Of a stretch of DNA of 64,000 nt, positions 39,815 to 49,791 are shown in pieces; within the stretch, counting starts at the first letter, position 1, and each line of letters opens with the position of its first letter. The notes beneath the pieces were generated by a model. It did not search any database and was not told the origin of the DNA. It worked only from the letters and a program-made list of their open reading frames with translations. The position numbers and the translations under genes were made by a program. The stretch is from Metallyticus violacea (Eukaryota > Arthropoda > Insecta > Mantodea > Metallyticidae): NCBI GenBank assembly GCA_030762175.1, contig CM060841.1, positions 15,293,501 to 15,357,500 on the forward strand, in the 5' to 3' direction.

Positions 39815-40093
39815 TTTTTTTTCAGTAGTGTTTAACGCATGTTTTTACTACTGAGGCACCACAGGCGGTGGACACTGATGATACACGAGATGAAATGATA
39901 AATTGGGAAAGGATATTTTTTTTTTTAAGGAAGGAAGCGTTCCAGGCCTAAGTTTAGGTACCTCCCCGGCATTTTCCAGTTATGAAGACTGAGGAAAACC
40001 TGGAAAAAACCCCAGTCAGGGAGGACGGTCCTGGCGGAATTCGAACCGCAGACCTCCCTCCGTGCCTTAACGACCTCGGCCACTCGTGGCGGT
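39815..40093 (-). mobile_element. SINE-2 copy 3 (minus strand), full length
   Basis: It contains CAGTAGTGTTTAACGCATGT, TGAGGCACCACAGGCGGTGG, GAAAACCTGGAAAAAACCCC, a B-box complement GGAATTCGAACCGC and CCTTAACGACCTCGGCCACT. It is bounded by an 11-bp duplication, ACAATAGAAGT, at 39804-39814 and 40094-40104. Confidence 0.92.
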
Positions 40094-40394
40094 ACAATAG
40101 AAGTAATGTATTAAATATTTAAAATGGGGATGCCTTGTACAAGCGGTCAGGCCAATTGGAATCGGCAAGTGTTTAAGTTTACCTCTCATACTCCAGATTG
40201 CTTGCCATTTATTGTAAAGGACTTATTTACTTGTCATAACCTTCACCCTTCCTATAATCTTCATTATTATTAACAGATACAGTCTGCCAAAAAGGAAAAC
40301 AGGTTACACTATTGCATAGCATTTGGGACTCCAATGTCGACTAAGTTAATTGGGTAGCTCAGATAATAACGCTTGGGACCCTTGTTGTTGATTT

Positions 40395-40655
40395 CGTTCA
40401 TTTATGGACGTACTTTAACATCTCAAGGTCATCAACGTCTCATTCAATTCCAGGCGTGAAACGGCCGATAAATTTTACTCAGAGACCTCTTCTTTCATGC
40501 TTGAGATTCTTTTACGTGCCGTAAATCCTCCGACACGGGACCCTTCCAAATAAAGACATAGTTATTTTACACCAAAAAAAAAAAATACATCGATCCTGGC
40601 CGGGATTGAGCCCGCGATAAGTTTGGATGCCACTACACCACCAGAACCAACTCGT
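40395..40655 (-). mobile_element. SINE-1 copy 7 (minus strand), diverged
   Basis: GGACGTACTTTAACATCTCA, GCGTGAAACGGCCGATAAAT, ACACGGGACCC (with a gap after it), ATCGATCCTGGCCGGGATTG and CACTACACCACCAGAACC mark it. It has several deletions relative to the copy at 26405. Confidence 0.85.
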
Positions 40656-41130
40656 ATTCGGGAGGTACCTGTTTCAAACTCCTTGTGTTTTTTCGTAATT
40701 TCCTTTGCTCACCTAGACGAATGGCTGGGAAGAATCTTTCTTTCCATGAATTTTCCACTCTCTCATTTCATTTTATTTTATTCCGATTGTTCTTTATAGG
40801 AATTATAACTGGAGGTGGGCTGGCTCTTTGCGCTTTGGAAAGTTTTCTGTCCCGGAGTCGGTAAGAAAGCGCCCTTCTGGGGAAGTGAGAGTTTGTTCAC
40901 TGTCAACATGTTCCATCGGCAAATATTGTTAGAGACCCCGTTTATTTCCATGCCTCTCTGCCTCTGGATCCTGTACGTCTGGTGCATCTCACTTTTCCAC
41001 CTACTACTAGGACTTGGAAAACGACCAACATTGAGCACGGCTGAAGTATTCAAATGTCCTTTGTCCCTACCAATCCAATCACATAAAGAGGAAGGCTGTG
41101 GATTTATTTCTTGTTGGAATAAGAAGAAGG
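40656..41130 (+). repeat. Dispersed repeat, copy 2 (same family as 8443-8840)
   Basis: ACATTGAGCACGGCTGAAGTA (around 41028-41047) and CCTTTGTCCCTACCAATCCAATC correspond to 8771-8822. The preceding sequence is only loosely similar. The two open frames of about 120-128 codons on opposite strands are not convincing genes. Confidence 0.45.
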
Positions 41131-41315
41131 ATAGGGGTAAAGCTAACTGGCATTCCATATGCATTTTTGAACATATTTATTAATGTTTCTAGTCTTATTG
41201 TATAAGTATGGTCATTGTATATTTATCTAATTAATAAAAACATGTCCAGTTATAGAATTTTCCAGAAGTAATTAATAATTTCAAGTAAAATTAAATAAAA
41301 CTGTTTCATAAGACT

Positions 41316-41364
<49 letters not shown>

Positions 41365-42289
41365 AAAGACTTTCTAAAGAAAATCATCATAAACGTCCTG
41401 AAAAAAATACAGTACAGGTATTATTTTCTCTTTATTCCTTAAGCAACCTTCATTTGATTTGCTAAAGAATAAGCTACTAAGACAAAAATGTTTTCAATCA
41501 ATTTAACTAGTGATTGTATTATGAATAGATGGAGTTTTTCTTCTGTAAGAATAAATTGTTTTACTGTCGGTCTCTTATCAAGAGCAGATCCCATTTCCCT
41601 AAATATATTCACAAGATTACGAATCGTTTCTCTGTGAGGCACACGAACAGCACGGAATGTGTTTATAAATCGCCGTCTCTACAAGAGTTTGTTGTCACAT
41701 AGGAATCATATATGAAGATTCTGTGTGCTAAAGTATACGGTTTTTTTGGCACTAAAAGCACTAACACACTATAACACTGAAACATGTGCTCTCACAACGT
41801 TCAACTTTTGGACAGCACAAAGACTTCGCGTCAGTACACGGAGAGGCGGGAAAGTAGGGGAACAGAACCAGTTAGAAACAAGGTAGGTAAATCCCCGTTA
41901 AGCCGGCCTCCCATCCAAATGAAGACTATGTAGCTTTATTTTACTTTAAATTAAATGTTACATACATATGAAAAATGCATATATGCCTAAAAACTATTTT
42001 CCTGTTTCGATCCTATTTTGCTGATATAAGTTAGCTCATATATTGCTACTTGATTTAGGTATGCCGTTATATCTCATATCCTTAATTCCTTTTTAACTCC
42101 AAATTTGTTATGAAGCAGTGTAAGTATTTAAAATTATTAAAGCTGCTCAATAATTCGATTCTATTTGAAATTACCTATAATTTTATATTTCTTGTCCACT
42201 GTAATACCACTTTTCATCTCTGTCATGCACGTAGTCATTTTTAAATTATTGTTTTCATATTGTTAACATTTACCCACATGCCCCATTTT
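41131..42289. other. No gene seen; TA microsatellite
   Basis: A (TA)n tract lies at about 41320-41361. Nothing else is recognised. Confidence 0.5.
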
Positions 42290-44090
42290 AGGCCTTACTG
42301 CAAACCATCTCTGGTTAGAGATAAAAGAATTAGATTTTCAGCGTACAAAAGTATTGGAATGCATGTACCGTCTACTTCAGGGACATTCATTTCCTCTGCT
42401 AACAGGGCACCCGAGATATCATCTGCATATAAATAGATTAAACAATAACGGAGATAGAATACATCCCTGACGAGCTTCTCTGATCTACTTTTCGATAAAC
42501 TGTTTTGGTTTATTTTAACACCGAATCTCACATCGCTCTAAATCTGCAGCAGAGCTTTTACCATTTTGTTGGAGACAACTCTCTGACACAGTTTTACCCA
42601 CAGAGCATCTCTCTGAACACTGTCGAAGGCTATTTTAAATTCAACAAATACGCTGCATAATTTACACGCTTTTTTTATTATATCATAAGCGTCTTTAAAA
42701 CGAATATATTACCCACCCTAGAAAACCCTTTCCCAAACCCTGATTCACAGAAAGATATTTTATTGTATTCGTTGACCCATCCCTTTAATCAATCATACAG
42801 ATTCTTGGGGTATAATTAACAGAACACAGACAATAGTGATACACCATTGTAGTTCTCTAGTGCCCTTGAGTTACCCCTTGCCTTTGAATATCGACTATAT
42901 TGTCGCCATGCTTCTGAATAATTTCCTCCATTAAATAATTTACTAAATGCGCAGAACATTTCGGTATTACTAAAGAAAGTATTGTACATTTAGCTGAAAT
43001 TTCCTCAATTCCGGGTGATTTCTCAAATGTTACTCTCTTAATTACCAATATAATTTCGCTATCCGTTATTTCTTCGTCTAGTATTGGGGAATTAAACACA
43101 GTTCTCTAAAAGAGAGTCGCAGACCCTCCCAATACTCTACTGCATTTTCACATTACACAATATTAAAATATTCATGCAAAGTTATGATTTCGATGTTTAT
43201 TTGTCCTCTTTTTCACACTTTAATTTTTTCTGATCAAATTCCACATATTAGTAGTATCCCTCATATCAATTGCAGTTATTAGATCCCCTAAGATTTTGTT
43301 TTGCAATTTGATTTGGTGCTTTCCAATATGTCTTTATATTCTTTTCTTAGTTGGACGTAAGAAGTACGCTTTTCTTTAACTCCCTCCCTTCTGTAATCCT
43401 TAACCACTGCCTCAGTTTTTTTTCTTTACTTATATACATTATATGTTGTGCCATACCTACTATTATATGACGCTTGCTTGTATTATTCCGGATTTTCATA
43501 TGTATGTTTTCTGTCAATCTTTTAATAATATCTGCACCGCTTTCTCCCTCTTTCGCATTACATCTATTTACTGAGTCGCGTAACATTCCTCACAAATTCC
43601 TTCATACCCTCTGGGATCCATCGGTATTTCAACAAAGGCGACACAGAAATGGAATTAATTTCCCTTAAACTTTCCTTAGGCTAGATACTGATTTAACGTG
43701 AGCAAGATAGGTGAATGGTTCAATTTTACTATATTTACAATTTTGAAAAGTTAATATTCACTGTAAGTATAATAAATAATCAATAGAGCTTCCACCATTA
43801 CAATTTATGAATGTTAGTTCTGCCGCTATATCTCACCTATATTTCTCGTTACTTTTACTTCCAGCTAAAAGGCGTCGCAAAGGATAGTAGCCCCTTCCCT
43901 CAGCGTTTAGTGTTGCTTCTTTACTGTGTTTCACTGCAATCCTACAATCGTTTTCCCTGCTCATGCTATGTTTTCATAGTCTATTCCTGCATTAAAATCT
44001 CCCATTATATCTAAACACATTTTAATTTGTGTAATGGCGTCCATCAACTCCATAAAAAAGCTGGGATCGGCATAGCAGGACGCCGCTGGC
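42290..44090 (-). pseudogene. LINE (endonuclease + reverse transcriptase) relic 4
   Basis: This is the longest LINE relic. In minus-strand order: an endonuclease-type motif LDIMGDFNAGIDYEN near 44030-43980; LDEEITDSEIILVIKRVTFE with KSPGIEEIS (43080-43000), the start of the reverse transcriptase domain; and RFGVKINQN, then YADDI-like LYADDISGALLAEE and LLYAENLILLS (42530-42300). Stops and frame changes are scattered through it. The 5' and 3' ends are not defined. Confidence 0.8.
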
Positions 44091-45466
44091 TACCTTTATA
44101 AAACTAATATACATAATTCGATCCCACTTAATTGGTAATATACAGGAATAGCTCAACTAAATATAATGTTACGTTTATTGATGCCAGGTTCACACTTCTT
44201 TAAAATATAATCACACATCACCTCCTTCTCTGGCCCTTTGTTCACTTCCCTCAAATATCGCTTTGAAGCTTCTTTCGCCTTCTTATACCCAAGTTTCTGT
44301 CAGTCTGCCTACACTATTTACAAAGACAACCAACCTGTTGTTCACAAGCTTTTTTTTTTTTTTTTTTTTTTCCAAACCTTCAACATTTTCCAGCCCAACT
44401 GTGAGGTGAGCAGCTTTTCCTAATGTTCCCTCCTACCTGCTCTAGTATTCATTGTCACTTTGTCATTGTTTTTGTTTACTTGCGTGACTCCTCCATTGTT
44501 TATTTAACGACGGTTCTCCACATTTATTTAACACCTTCTTCTGTGTTGCGACTGCTTGAATGTCTGATTCCATTATCGGCAAACCTACTGAGACGATTTA
44601 CCAATCTCCTCCAGATCCTCTCTGCTTTTTAATCGGCCGTCGATGTACAGCTTATTATCCCTGTAGGCGCACTTCCATCGTGTGACGCCTGAGAAATTGC
44701 CGCTCGTGCCGTATCTTTTCACTGAAGTCCTTCCCAATGGCGAATTCAGTTCCGCGAAGATATTTGCTCTTTCTTAAAAGCTGTTCTTTAATTTTATGAG
44801 GGCAGCTTGCAGGCTATAGGCCTGGTATTACCCGTTCTGCCTACCCGATATGCCCTCTCAGTACCCCCTATATCGCAACAATTATATTCCTAATTGTTGC
44901 GATCGTATTCAATAATCTAATGTGATAAGTGAGGGAGGATTTTGTTGATTCAATTGATAGTTGACGGATTGATGTCGATTTCCTCTTCTCCTGCTGCCAA
45001 TCGAATATCGCCGTGCCAAGCTATTGTCGGTGGATTGCTGGAATTTTATGACGCTCTTAAGTCAATGGGAGAGGAATGGGAATTATGCAAAAGACGAACA
45101 CGAATCGTGGAGCTTACTAGAACACGACTTATTTATATTTAAGTAATTTAATTTTTCAAGCCGCCTTTAAATTCTGAAAATATTGACGAGTGTTAGCAAT
45201 TAACTCGATGAATTCTAGTCAATCACTGCCCGGTAATTGTACCAAATCTTTCACCGTTCCACTGTTCTTTTGCGCACTGTTCTGTTTTCGACACGGCTCC
45301 CTGTTAACAGTTTGCGTATTTCTACACCACAAGCGCGCCCTTTTTAACTTTTATTCCTTTTGTTTTTCTCCTGGGTTTCGTAGCGTAATGTTCGTTATAG
45401 GTTATTACACCCACAAGGTTCTGTTGCATAATTAGGTTTTTATTGCCCGGCCTGTCCTGGATTTTA
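44091..45466. other. No gene seen
   Basis: A T-run lies at 44350-44371. The sequence at 44600-45150 is less AT-rich than average, but I recognise no domain. Confidence 0.45.
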
Positions 45467-45661
<195 letters not shown>

Positions 45662-46266
45662 CCTTCTGTACGTGCATACAATACCTAGAGATATGACCCA
45701 CTCTCTTTTTCAAATTCTTAGAGACGACGCTTCTTCTTACAAAATGTATACAAAAGATGTATAGGACCATATGCCCTTTTTTTGTCTGGTTCCCAAAACA
45801 CAATGCTTCCTAGTTTATGTCTAAAAGCTTTGTAAACAAGTTGTTCTAGTACTCAGGAAATACGCAAAAGGACTTAACTATTAATATGCAGACATATAAA
45901 CTGTACAAAGTGATTATAATAAATTTATAATGCATGTAATTAATTATATTAACATCAACAACATAAAAATGGAGGATAATGTCTCATTGTATCGCCAGTT
46001 GTACGCTTTTATCTTCCGTCTTTTGCCAGTTTTCGTTGTGCGCCTCCGACACACATATATTATTAATTTGTTTCTTCACGACTGATTTTACCTCTAGTTC
46101 AATTTGATCTCCACATTTCACACCGTGCTTCCAGCACTCTGATGCGATGCTCAAGCTTTCCAAAGGCTTCAACCACATTCAAATATAGAAACATTAAATA
46201 AATGCTACCGTTAGGTTGATGTTTTTGAACACTATTGTAGTATTCATACGTTTTTCTTAAGATAGG
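45662..46266. other. No gene seen
   Basis: AT-rich spacer between the microsatellite and the Polinton. Confidence 0.5.
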
Positions 46267-46272
46267 ATGGGG
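46267..46272. repeat. Target site duplication of the Polinton, left copy
   Basis: ATGGGG lies directly before the first base (AGTAGT...) of the left terminus. It is identical to the six bases directly after the right terminus. A 6-bp duplication is the usual Polinton footprint. Confidence 0.93.
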
Positions 46273-47147
46273 AGTAGTATATATCCCTCCTCGCGTGATT
46301 TTAATATAAAAGTGATATCAAAAGGGGTGGGGGGTGATATCAAAAGTGGTGGGAGGTGGGGGTGGGGTTGTGGTGGTGGGAGGTGGTGGGGGTGGGATGT
46401 GGTGGTGGTGGGAGGTGGTGGGAGGTGGTGGTGGTGGTGGTGGTGGTGGGGGTGGTGGTGGTGTGGGTGTTGTGGGGGTGGGGTGTTGATATCAAAATCT
46501 CAATTTGAATTGATATCAAAATTTCTGTTTGATTAAGCGATAGGAAAATCTCTGTTTGATCGAGTGTTGGATTTAAATCTCCTAAAAAAGTGTGTGTGAT
46601 CAATTAATTACGTTGTAAAAAAATGGAGAGCCCTTCCGCCACTGCGTTGGCAGTTCGCCACTGCTCGCTCCCCCCACCGCTCGCTCTCGCCGCTCGAGCG
46701 CTTGTCCCCTCGCTTTGTTCGCCCCCGCACAATGCTTTTGCGTGAATTCGGTCTTCAATGGGCGGTTTCTTATTCGTTTGTATATATTCTTTTTAACAAA
46801 AACTCTGTATTTTCTCACACAGGGTTAGAAAAGTCAAAAACAATATGTTTGGGTTTTTCTTTACAGAGCCAAACTAAAAAGTTCTTTAACACGTTGGTTC
46901 GCTCTGTACACCACACAATGCTTTTTGTTCCCTCACATGGGAGTTGTCACGGTGTTTTCAAAAGTCGAAAACAATATGTGGGTATTTTAAAAGTTTCTTT
47001 TTCACGTTGCCTTTTCTCTGTATTTCTAAAAATCTATTATTTTCACAAGGAAACAAAAAACATTCTTCTAAAATCCTATCTTCAGAGACATTTAAAAGTT
47101 CTTTCTTTCGGGGGGAAAAGACATTGTTAATAAAAGTTCTTTCACAT
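46273..47147 (+). repeat. Left terminal inverted repeat of the Polinton
   Basis: About 875 bp that pair with 60483-61374. In order it contains the terminus with a ccctcctcgcg core, two TGATATCAAAA motifs, a GGT/TGG-rich tract (46328-46486), further TTGATATCAAAA motifs, a GC-rich block with CGCTCGCTC-like words (46650-46720) and subterminal repeats with an AAAAGTC(A/G)AAAACAATATG core. The repeat stops matching the right copy just after 47147. An open frame of 142 codons (46702-47130) is present in both termini, but it is built from these repeats and I do not call it a gene. Confidence 0.92.
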
Positions 47148-47595
47148 TGGCTCTCTCTGTATTTCTAAAAAATCTATCATTTTCACACGGAAACAAAAAA
47201 CATTCTTCTAAAATCCTATCTTCAGAGACATTTAAAAGTTCTTTCTTAGTATGTTCGGGGAAAGGTGGTGGGGATGGTGAGGTGTAATTTTTGATATCAA
47301 TTTTTTAAAATCACGCAAGGAGGGATATATACAGAAAAAAATTAACATATACAGTTAGATATTTTTTATTGTACACAAAATTAACTTGGAAATGGCTGTC
47401 TACAAAATTTTAAACACAATTAGATTTTTTATTGTACACAAAATTATACAAAATGACGGTAAATGGTGCTCACTGATCACAAAAATTAACTTGGAATGGT
47501 GGTCTACAAAAAACAAGAATTTGTTTTAAATACAATTAAAAATGCAATATTTTTAAAAAGTCTGTCTCACTGGTGAGGGTTTTCAAAAAATGTTT
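47148..47595. repeat. Left subterminal repeats and inverted copy of the element terminus
   Basis: This stretch lies between the left inverted repeat and the last gene. Positions 47150-47245 duplicate the unit at about 47010-47110 (CTGTATTTCTAAAAA ... CATTTAAAAGTTCTTTCTT). Positions 47289-47332 are a near copy of the element's own terminus in inverted orientation (TTTTGATATCA ... GGAGGGATATATAC). Positions 47350-47510 hold two or three AT-rich direct repeats sharing ATTGTACACAAAATTA and AACTTGGAAATGGCTGTCTAC-like words. On the minus strand these also supply two AATAAA signals, at 47365-47370 and 47428-47433, which could end the minus-strand transcripts. Confidence 0.7.
47428..47433 (-). terminator. 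Candidate polyadenylation signal for the minus-strand gene array
   Basis: TTTATT on the plus strand reads AATAAA on the minus strand, about 165 bases beyond the stop codon of the last gene (p175). A second identical signal lies at 47365-47370. Both sit in an AT-rich direct repeat, so chance occurrence is possible. Confidence 0.35.
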
Positions 47596-48123
47596 TTATC
47601 CCTTCACAAAAATTATTTTAAAATGTGTGGTATATGTTTTTTTGACAAACAACACTTCACAGTCTTCGTCGTTGCTGCTTTCCTCCTCCTCCTCCTCGTA
47701 TGGTGTGGTGACGCAGGTGAGCGACATGTGGGAAAAGTTGATGTTGAGAGGTTCCTGGGTCGACGGGGTGGCGATGGGGACGACGAAATCGTTGATCGAT
47801 GGTGTTGTGAAGCATCCTGCCGATGTGACCTTGTACTCTAGGGCTGGTGTCTTGTCGATGGTGCCGAGGTAGATGGTGCAGCGTGCGTCTATGCCGTAGT
47901 GAAGTATTTTAGACGGGGTGCACTTGACTTCCACGACGTCGGAGTTGTTGGTTGCTAATTTGACGGTGACAGTTTTGTCATCGCCAAAGAAGGAGATTTC
48001 AGTTGAGATGAGTTTGATGTTTGCAGGGTGCTTGCCGCTTCTTGTGACGTGATTTTGGTTGTCAAAAACTAGTTTGACAAACACATTGTTGCCGACCCCC
48101 ACCGGATCTGTTTGACAGGCCAT
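47596..48123 (-). CDS. p175: hypothetical Polinton protein with acidic tail (nucleoplasmin-like layout)
   Basis: A 175-residue protein I cannot assign with confidence. It starts with ATG at 48123, six bases after the TAA stop of p102, and is the last gene of the array. Residues 1-140 are rich in alternating hydrophobic and polar residues, which suggests a beta-sandwich. They are followed by an acidic run (EEEEEESSNDED, about 143-154) and then a short basic tail. A beta core followed by an acidic tract recalls nucleoplasmin-type histone chaperones, but I see no diagnostic motif, so this is only an analogy. No signal peptide or membrane segment is visible. Its place with p99 and p102 suggests an accessory or DNA-handling role rather than a capsid role. 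Confidence 0.72.
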   Translation of the reverse strand: MACQTDPVGVGNNVFVKLVFDNQNHVTRSGKHPANIKLISTEISFFGDDKTVTVKLATNNSDVVEVKCTPSKILHYGIDARCTIYLGTIDKTPALEYKVTSAGCFTTPSINDFVVPIATPSTQEPLNINFSHMSLTCVTTPYEEEEEESSNDEDCEVLFVKKTYTTHFKIIFVKG

Positions 48124-48129
48124 GTTGAT

Positions 48130-48438
48130 TTATTTCGGTGTAAACTTCAATACGTGTCTCCGGTAGCCGTTTCTGAGGACCTCTTCACCCTGGTACACGA
48201 TGTAAAAATCGAACGAGTTGAGCTGGTTGATGAGTTCTGCGGAAAGATTGTTAAATCTAGTAGGTAGAAACACTTCTTTCCCGTTTTCGAGGCGAACAAG
48301 CGCCCTGGGTCCGTGCTTTGTTGATATGTTCCGGACCCCTACCACAACGTATGGTACGTTCGGTTGTAACGTTGACACTGACACGTACTCCGAGCTGCTC
48401 GCTACTGTAGATAGCTGGCGTAACGCGTCGTTGATCAT
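48130..48438 (-). CDS. p102: small conserved protein, possibly OB-fold / ssDNA-binding-like
   Basis: A 102-residue protein beginning MINDALRQLS. Its ATG (48436-48438) overlaps the TGA stop of p99 as ATGA, and p175 follows six bases after its stop. The central part has the pattern Y-x-V-x-x-V-R-x-x-x-T-K-x-G-P-R-A-L-V-R-L-x(n)-E-V-F-L-P-x-R-F, then an N-x-L-S helix region. I remember similar small proteins from other arthropod mobile elements and viruses. The strand pattern would suit an OB fold that binds single-stranded DNA, which a protein-primed replicating element needs, but this role is inferred. No enzyme motif is present. Confidence 0.75.
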   Translation of the reverse strand: MINDALRQLSTVASSSEYVSVSTLQPNVPYVVVGVRNISTKHGPRALVRLENGKEVFLPTRFNNLSAELINQLNSFDFYIVYQGEEVLRNGYRRHVLKFTPK

Positions 48439-48734
48439 GTTGACTTCTCTGTAGAACGTTTGCTACTGACACACATTGGGCAGTTTTTGGAGAGAGGGGG
48501 TGGACCATCGATGTGTGTGGTAGTGGAGGGGAGGTTGTAGTGCTGGTTGCAGCGGCGGTAAGGGGCGTAAATTATTTTAGCTTCAGGTGTAAGCACTGCC
48601 CATACAGCGTCCACTTCTTCTGGTGAATGATGTATAAACATGGCGTTTCCCTCCACGGCAAGTAGATGACATTCATTTGGGTCCATCATTGTGAGGCGTC
48701 GACCATTTTTCAGAAACTTTATCACTAGGTCCAT
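48435..48734 (-). CDS. p99: hypothetical Polinton protein
   Basis: A 99-residue protein that I do not recognise. I chose the ATG at 48734 (MDLVIKFLKN). The frame stays open upstream into the tandem-repeat region, but only with non-ATG codons. The protein has a short alpha/beta-looking N-terminal part with MMDPNECHLLAVEGNAMFIH, then a helix rich in acidic and hydrophobic residues. It ends with a cysteine/serine tail containing C-P-M-C, too few cysteines for a clear zinc site. Its stop overlaps the start of p102 (ATGA). The block of TGACGTCA repeats lies immediately upstream and may be its promoter. Confidence 0.65.
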   Translation of the reverse strand: MDLVIKFLKNGRRLTMMDPNECHLLAVEGNAMFIHHSPEEVDAVWAVLTPEAKIIYAPYRRCNQHYNLPSTTTHIDGPPPLSKNCPMCVSSKRSTEKST

Positions 48735-48754
48735 GTCCGTCGTCGCAGGCGTGA

Positions 48755-49005
48755 TTGAACTTGTCCATCGTGATCGCACCCTCCATAACTTGTGTTCGTG
48801 ACGTCATCACGGCCCCTGAACTTGTCCATCGTGATCGAACTTGTCTTCGTGACGTCATCACCCTCCGTGACGTCATCACGGCCCCTGAACTTGTCCATCG
48901 TGATCGAACTTGTCTTCGTGACGTCATCACCCTCCGTGACGTCATCACGGCCCCCTGAACTTGTCCATCGTGATTGAACTTGTCTTCGTGACGTCATCAT
49001 GGTTG
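48755..49005. repeat. Tandem ~69-bp repeat carrying six TGACGTCA palindromes
   Basis: Between the stop of p189 and the start of p99 there are about three copies of a 69-70-bp unit. Each full unit has two perfect TGACGTCA palindromes and a GAACTTGTCCATCGTGATCG-like spacer. The palindromes are at 48799-48806, 48850-48857, 48868-48875, 48919-48926, 48937-48944 and 48989-48996. TGACGTCA is the consensus binding site of CREB/ATF bZIP factors. Position and symmetry suggest a promoter or enhancer for p99-p102-p175, although an origin or recombination role cannot be excluded. Confidence 0.85.
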
Positions 49006-49566
49006 AACTTCGCCTTGTTTGGACTCCAGCTCTCTGATGAATATCGGTTTTAGAAAATGCTCCATCTCTAGGAACACTCTAAAGGTTGCGCAACGGATGT
49101 ATCTTGTGTATTCGGTGTAGTTCATTTTCTCCCCGGAATCGTGGGCGTGAAGTAAATACATGCGATAGGCTGCTATTTGATTTTGTACTTCGAACTCTTC
49201 TTTCTTCTTGTGATAGATGATGTCGGTCACCATACGCTGTAGGCTTTCTAGCGTCCTCCATTCCTGCATACTCAACGATGTACAACGACCGTCCATTTTG
49301 ATGATAATATTTTGTGTGCCAAATAAACGTTTAAAAATTATGGATAGTCGGTTGGTTATCTGCCACTCTCTTAGATGAAAGGTCAAGCTCTGTATAGTCG
49401 GCATCGTCTCTGAAAGCTTCTGCCACTCGGTCGAACCCAGGACCACAGTGTTGCGTCGCCCTCCAATGGTCACCACGATCTTGTGAGGAGATTTAGGTGA
49501 AAACCCAACGGCTGCAAACTTGGACTGCTTGCTGTTCAGGAAGTAAACATCCGTTAGCGGCCCCAT
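48997..49566 (-). CDS. p189: hypothetical Polinton protein downstream of the protease
   Basis: A 189-residue protein starting at the ATG MGPLTDVYFL (49564-49566). The frame is open for 19 more codons upstream but with no in-frame ATG, and that part is probably intron, since TTGTTTTTACAG (acceptor) ends just before TGACATGGGG. The first 60 residues look beta-rich (KIVVTIGGRRNTVVLGS). A helical middle includes TLESLQRMVTDIIYHKKKEEF, and the C-terminal third is helical and charged. No signal peptide, membrane span or known catalytic motif is seen. It lies between the protease and the CRE-like repeat, at a position where Polintons carry poorly characterised genes. I do not assign a function. Confidence 0.75.
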   Translation of the reverse strand: MGPLTDVYFLNSKQSKFAAVGFSPKSPHKIVVTIGGRRNTVVLGSTEWQKLSETMPTIQSLTFHLREWQITNRLSIIFKRLFGTQNIIIKMDGRCTSLSMQEWRTLESLQRMVTDIIYHKKKEEFEVQNQIAAYRMYLLHAHDSGEKMNYTEYTRYIRCATFRVFLEMEHFLKPIFIRELESKQGEVQP

Positions 49567-49570
49567 GTCA

Positions 49571-49651
49571 CTGTAAAAACAAGAACACCCCTTATGTAGC
49601 ACACTCTTTTTTTCATTCGTCAATTAACCACACATACTGAATGCGACTTAC
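49571..49651 (-). other. Candidate intron 2 between protease and p189
   Basis: On the minus strand the sequence reads AACAG|GTAAGT ... TTGTTTTTACAG|TGACATG. It is 81 bp, with a perfect metazoan donor and a good pyrimidine-rich acceptor. Removing it places the ATG of p189 four bases inside the next exon, after an in-frame TGA, so it would shape the 5' leader of p189 rather than join two proteins. Confidence 0.55.
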
Positions 49652-49703
49652 CTGTTCAGCTCTCTCGGAACAACTGGTAGAGCGGATCATGTCAATGCGC
49701 CTT

Positions 49704-49791
49704 CTAAAAAAAAAAAAATACAAGAATTAGCAACATAAAATGTGTCAGAGTTATTCATGCATGATCATCCACAATTTGTATTAATACTAAC
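49704..49791 (-). other. Candidate intron 1 in the 3' part of the protease gene
   Basis: On the minus strand the sequence reads AAAG|GTTAGT ... a long T-run then TTTAG|AAGG. It is 88 bp with a GT-AG boundary and strong polypyrimidine tract. If it is spliced, the protease loses its last nine unspliced residues and ends three codons after the junction at a TGA. The middle exon would be only 52 nt (49652-49703). Confidence 0.5.

Noticed and set aside
46702..47130. 142-codon open frame in the left terminal repeat, repeated at 60500-61039
   Set aside because: It lies within duplicated subterminal repeats, has no recognisable domain and runs opposite to all genes at the left end. Conservation of both copies follows from terminal-repeat identity.
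48673..49000. Several overlapping 60-90-codon frames over the TGACGTCA repeat
   Set aside because: A tandem repeat without stops opens several frames at once. None has an independent start signal or domain.
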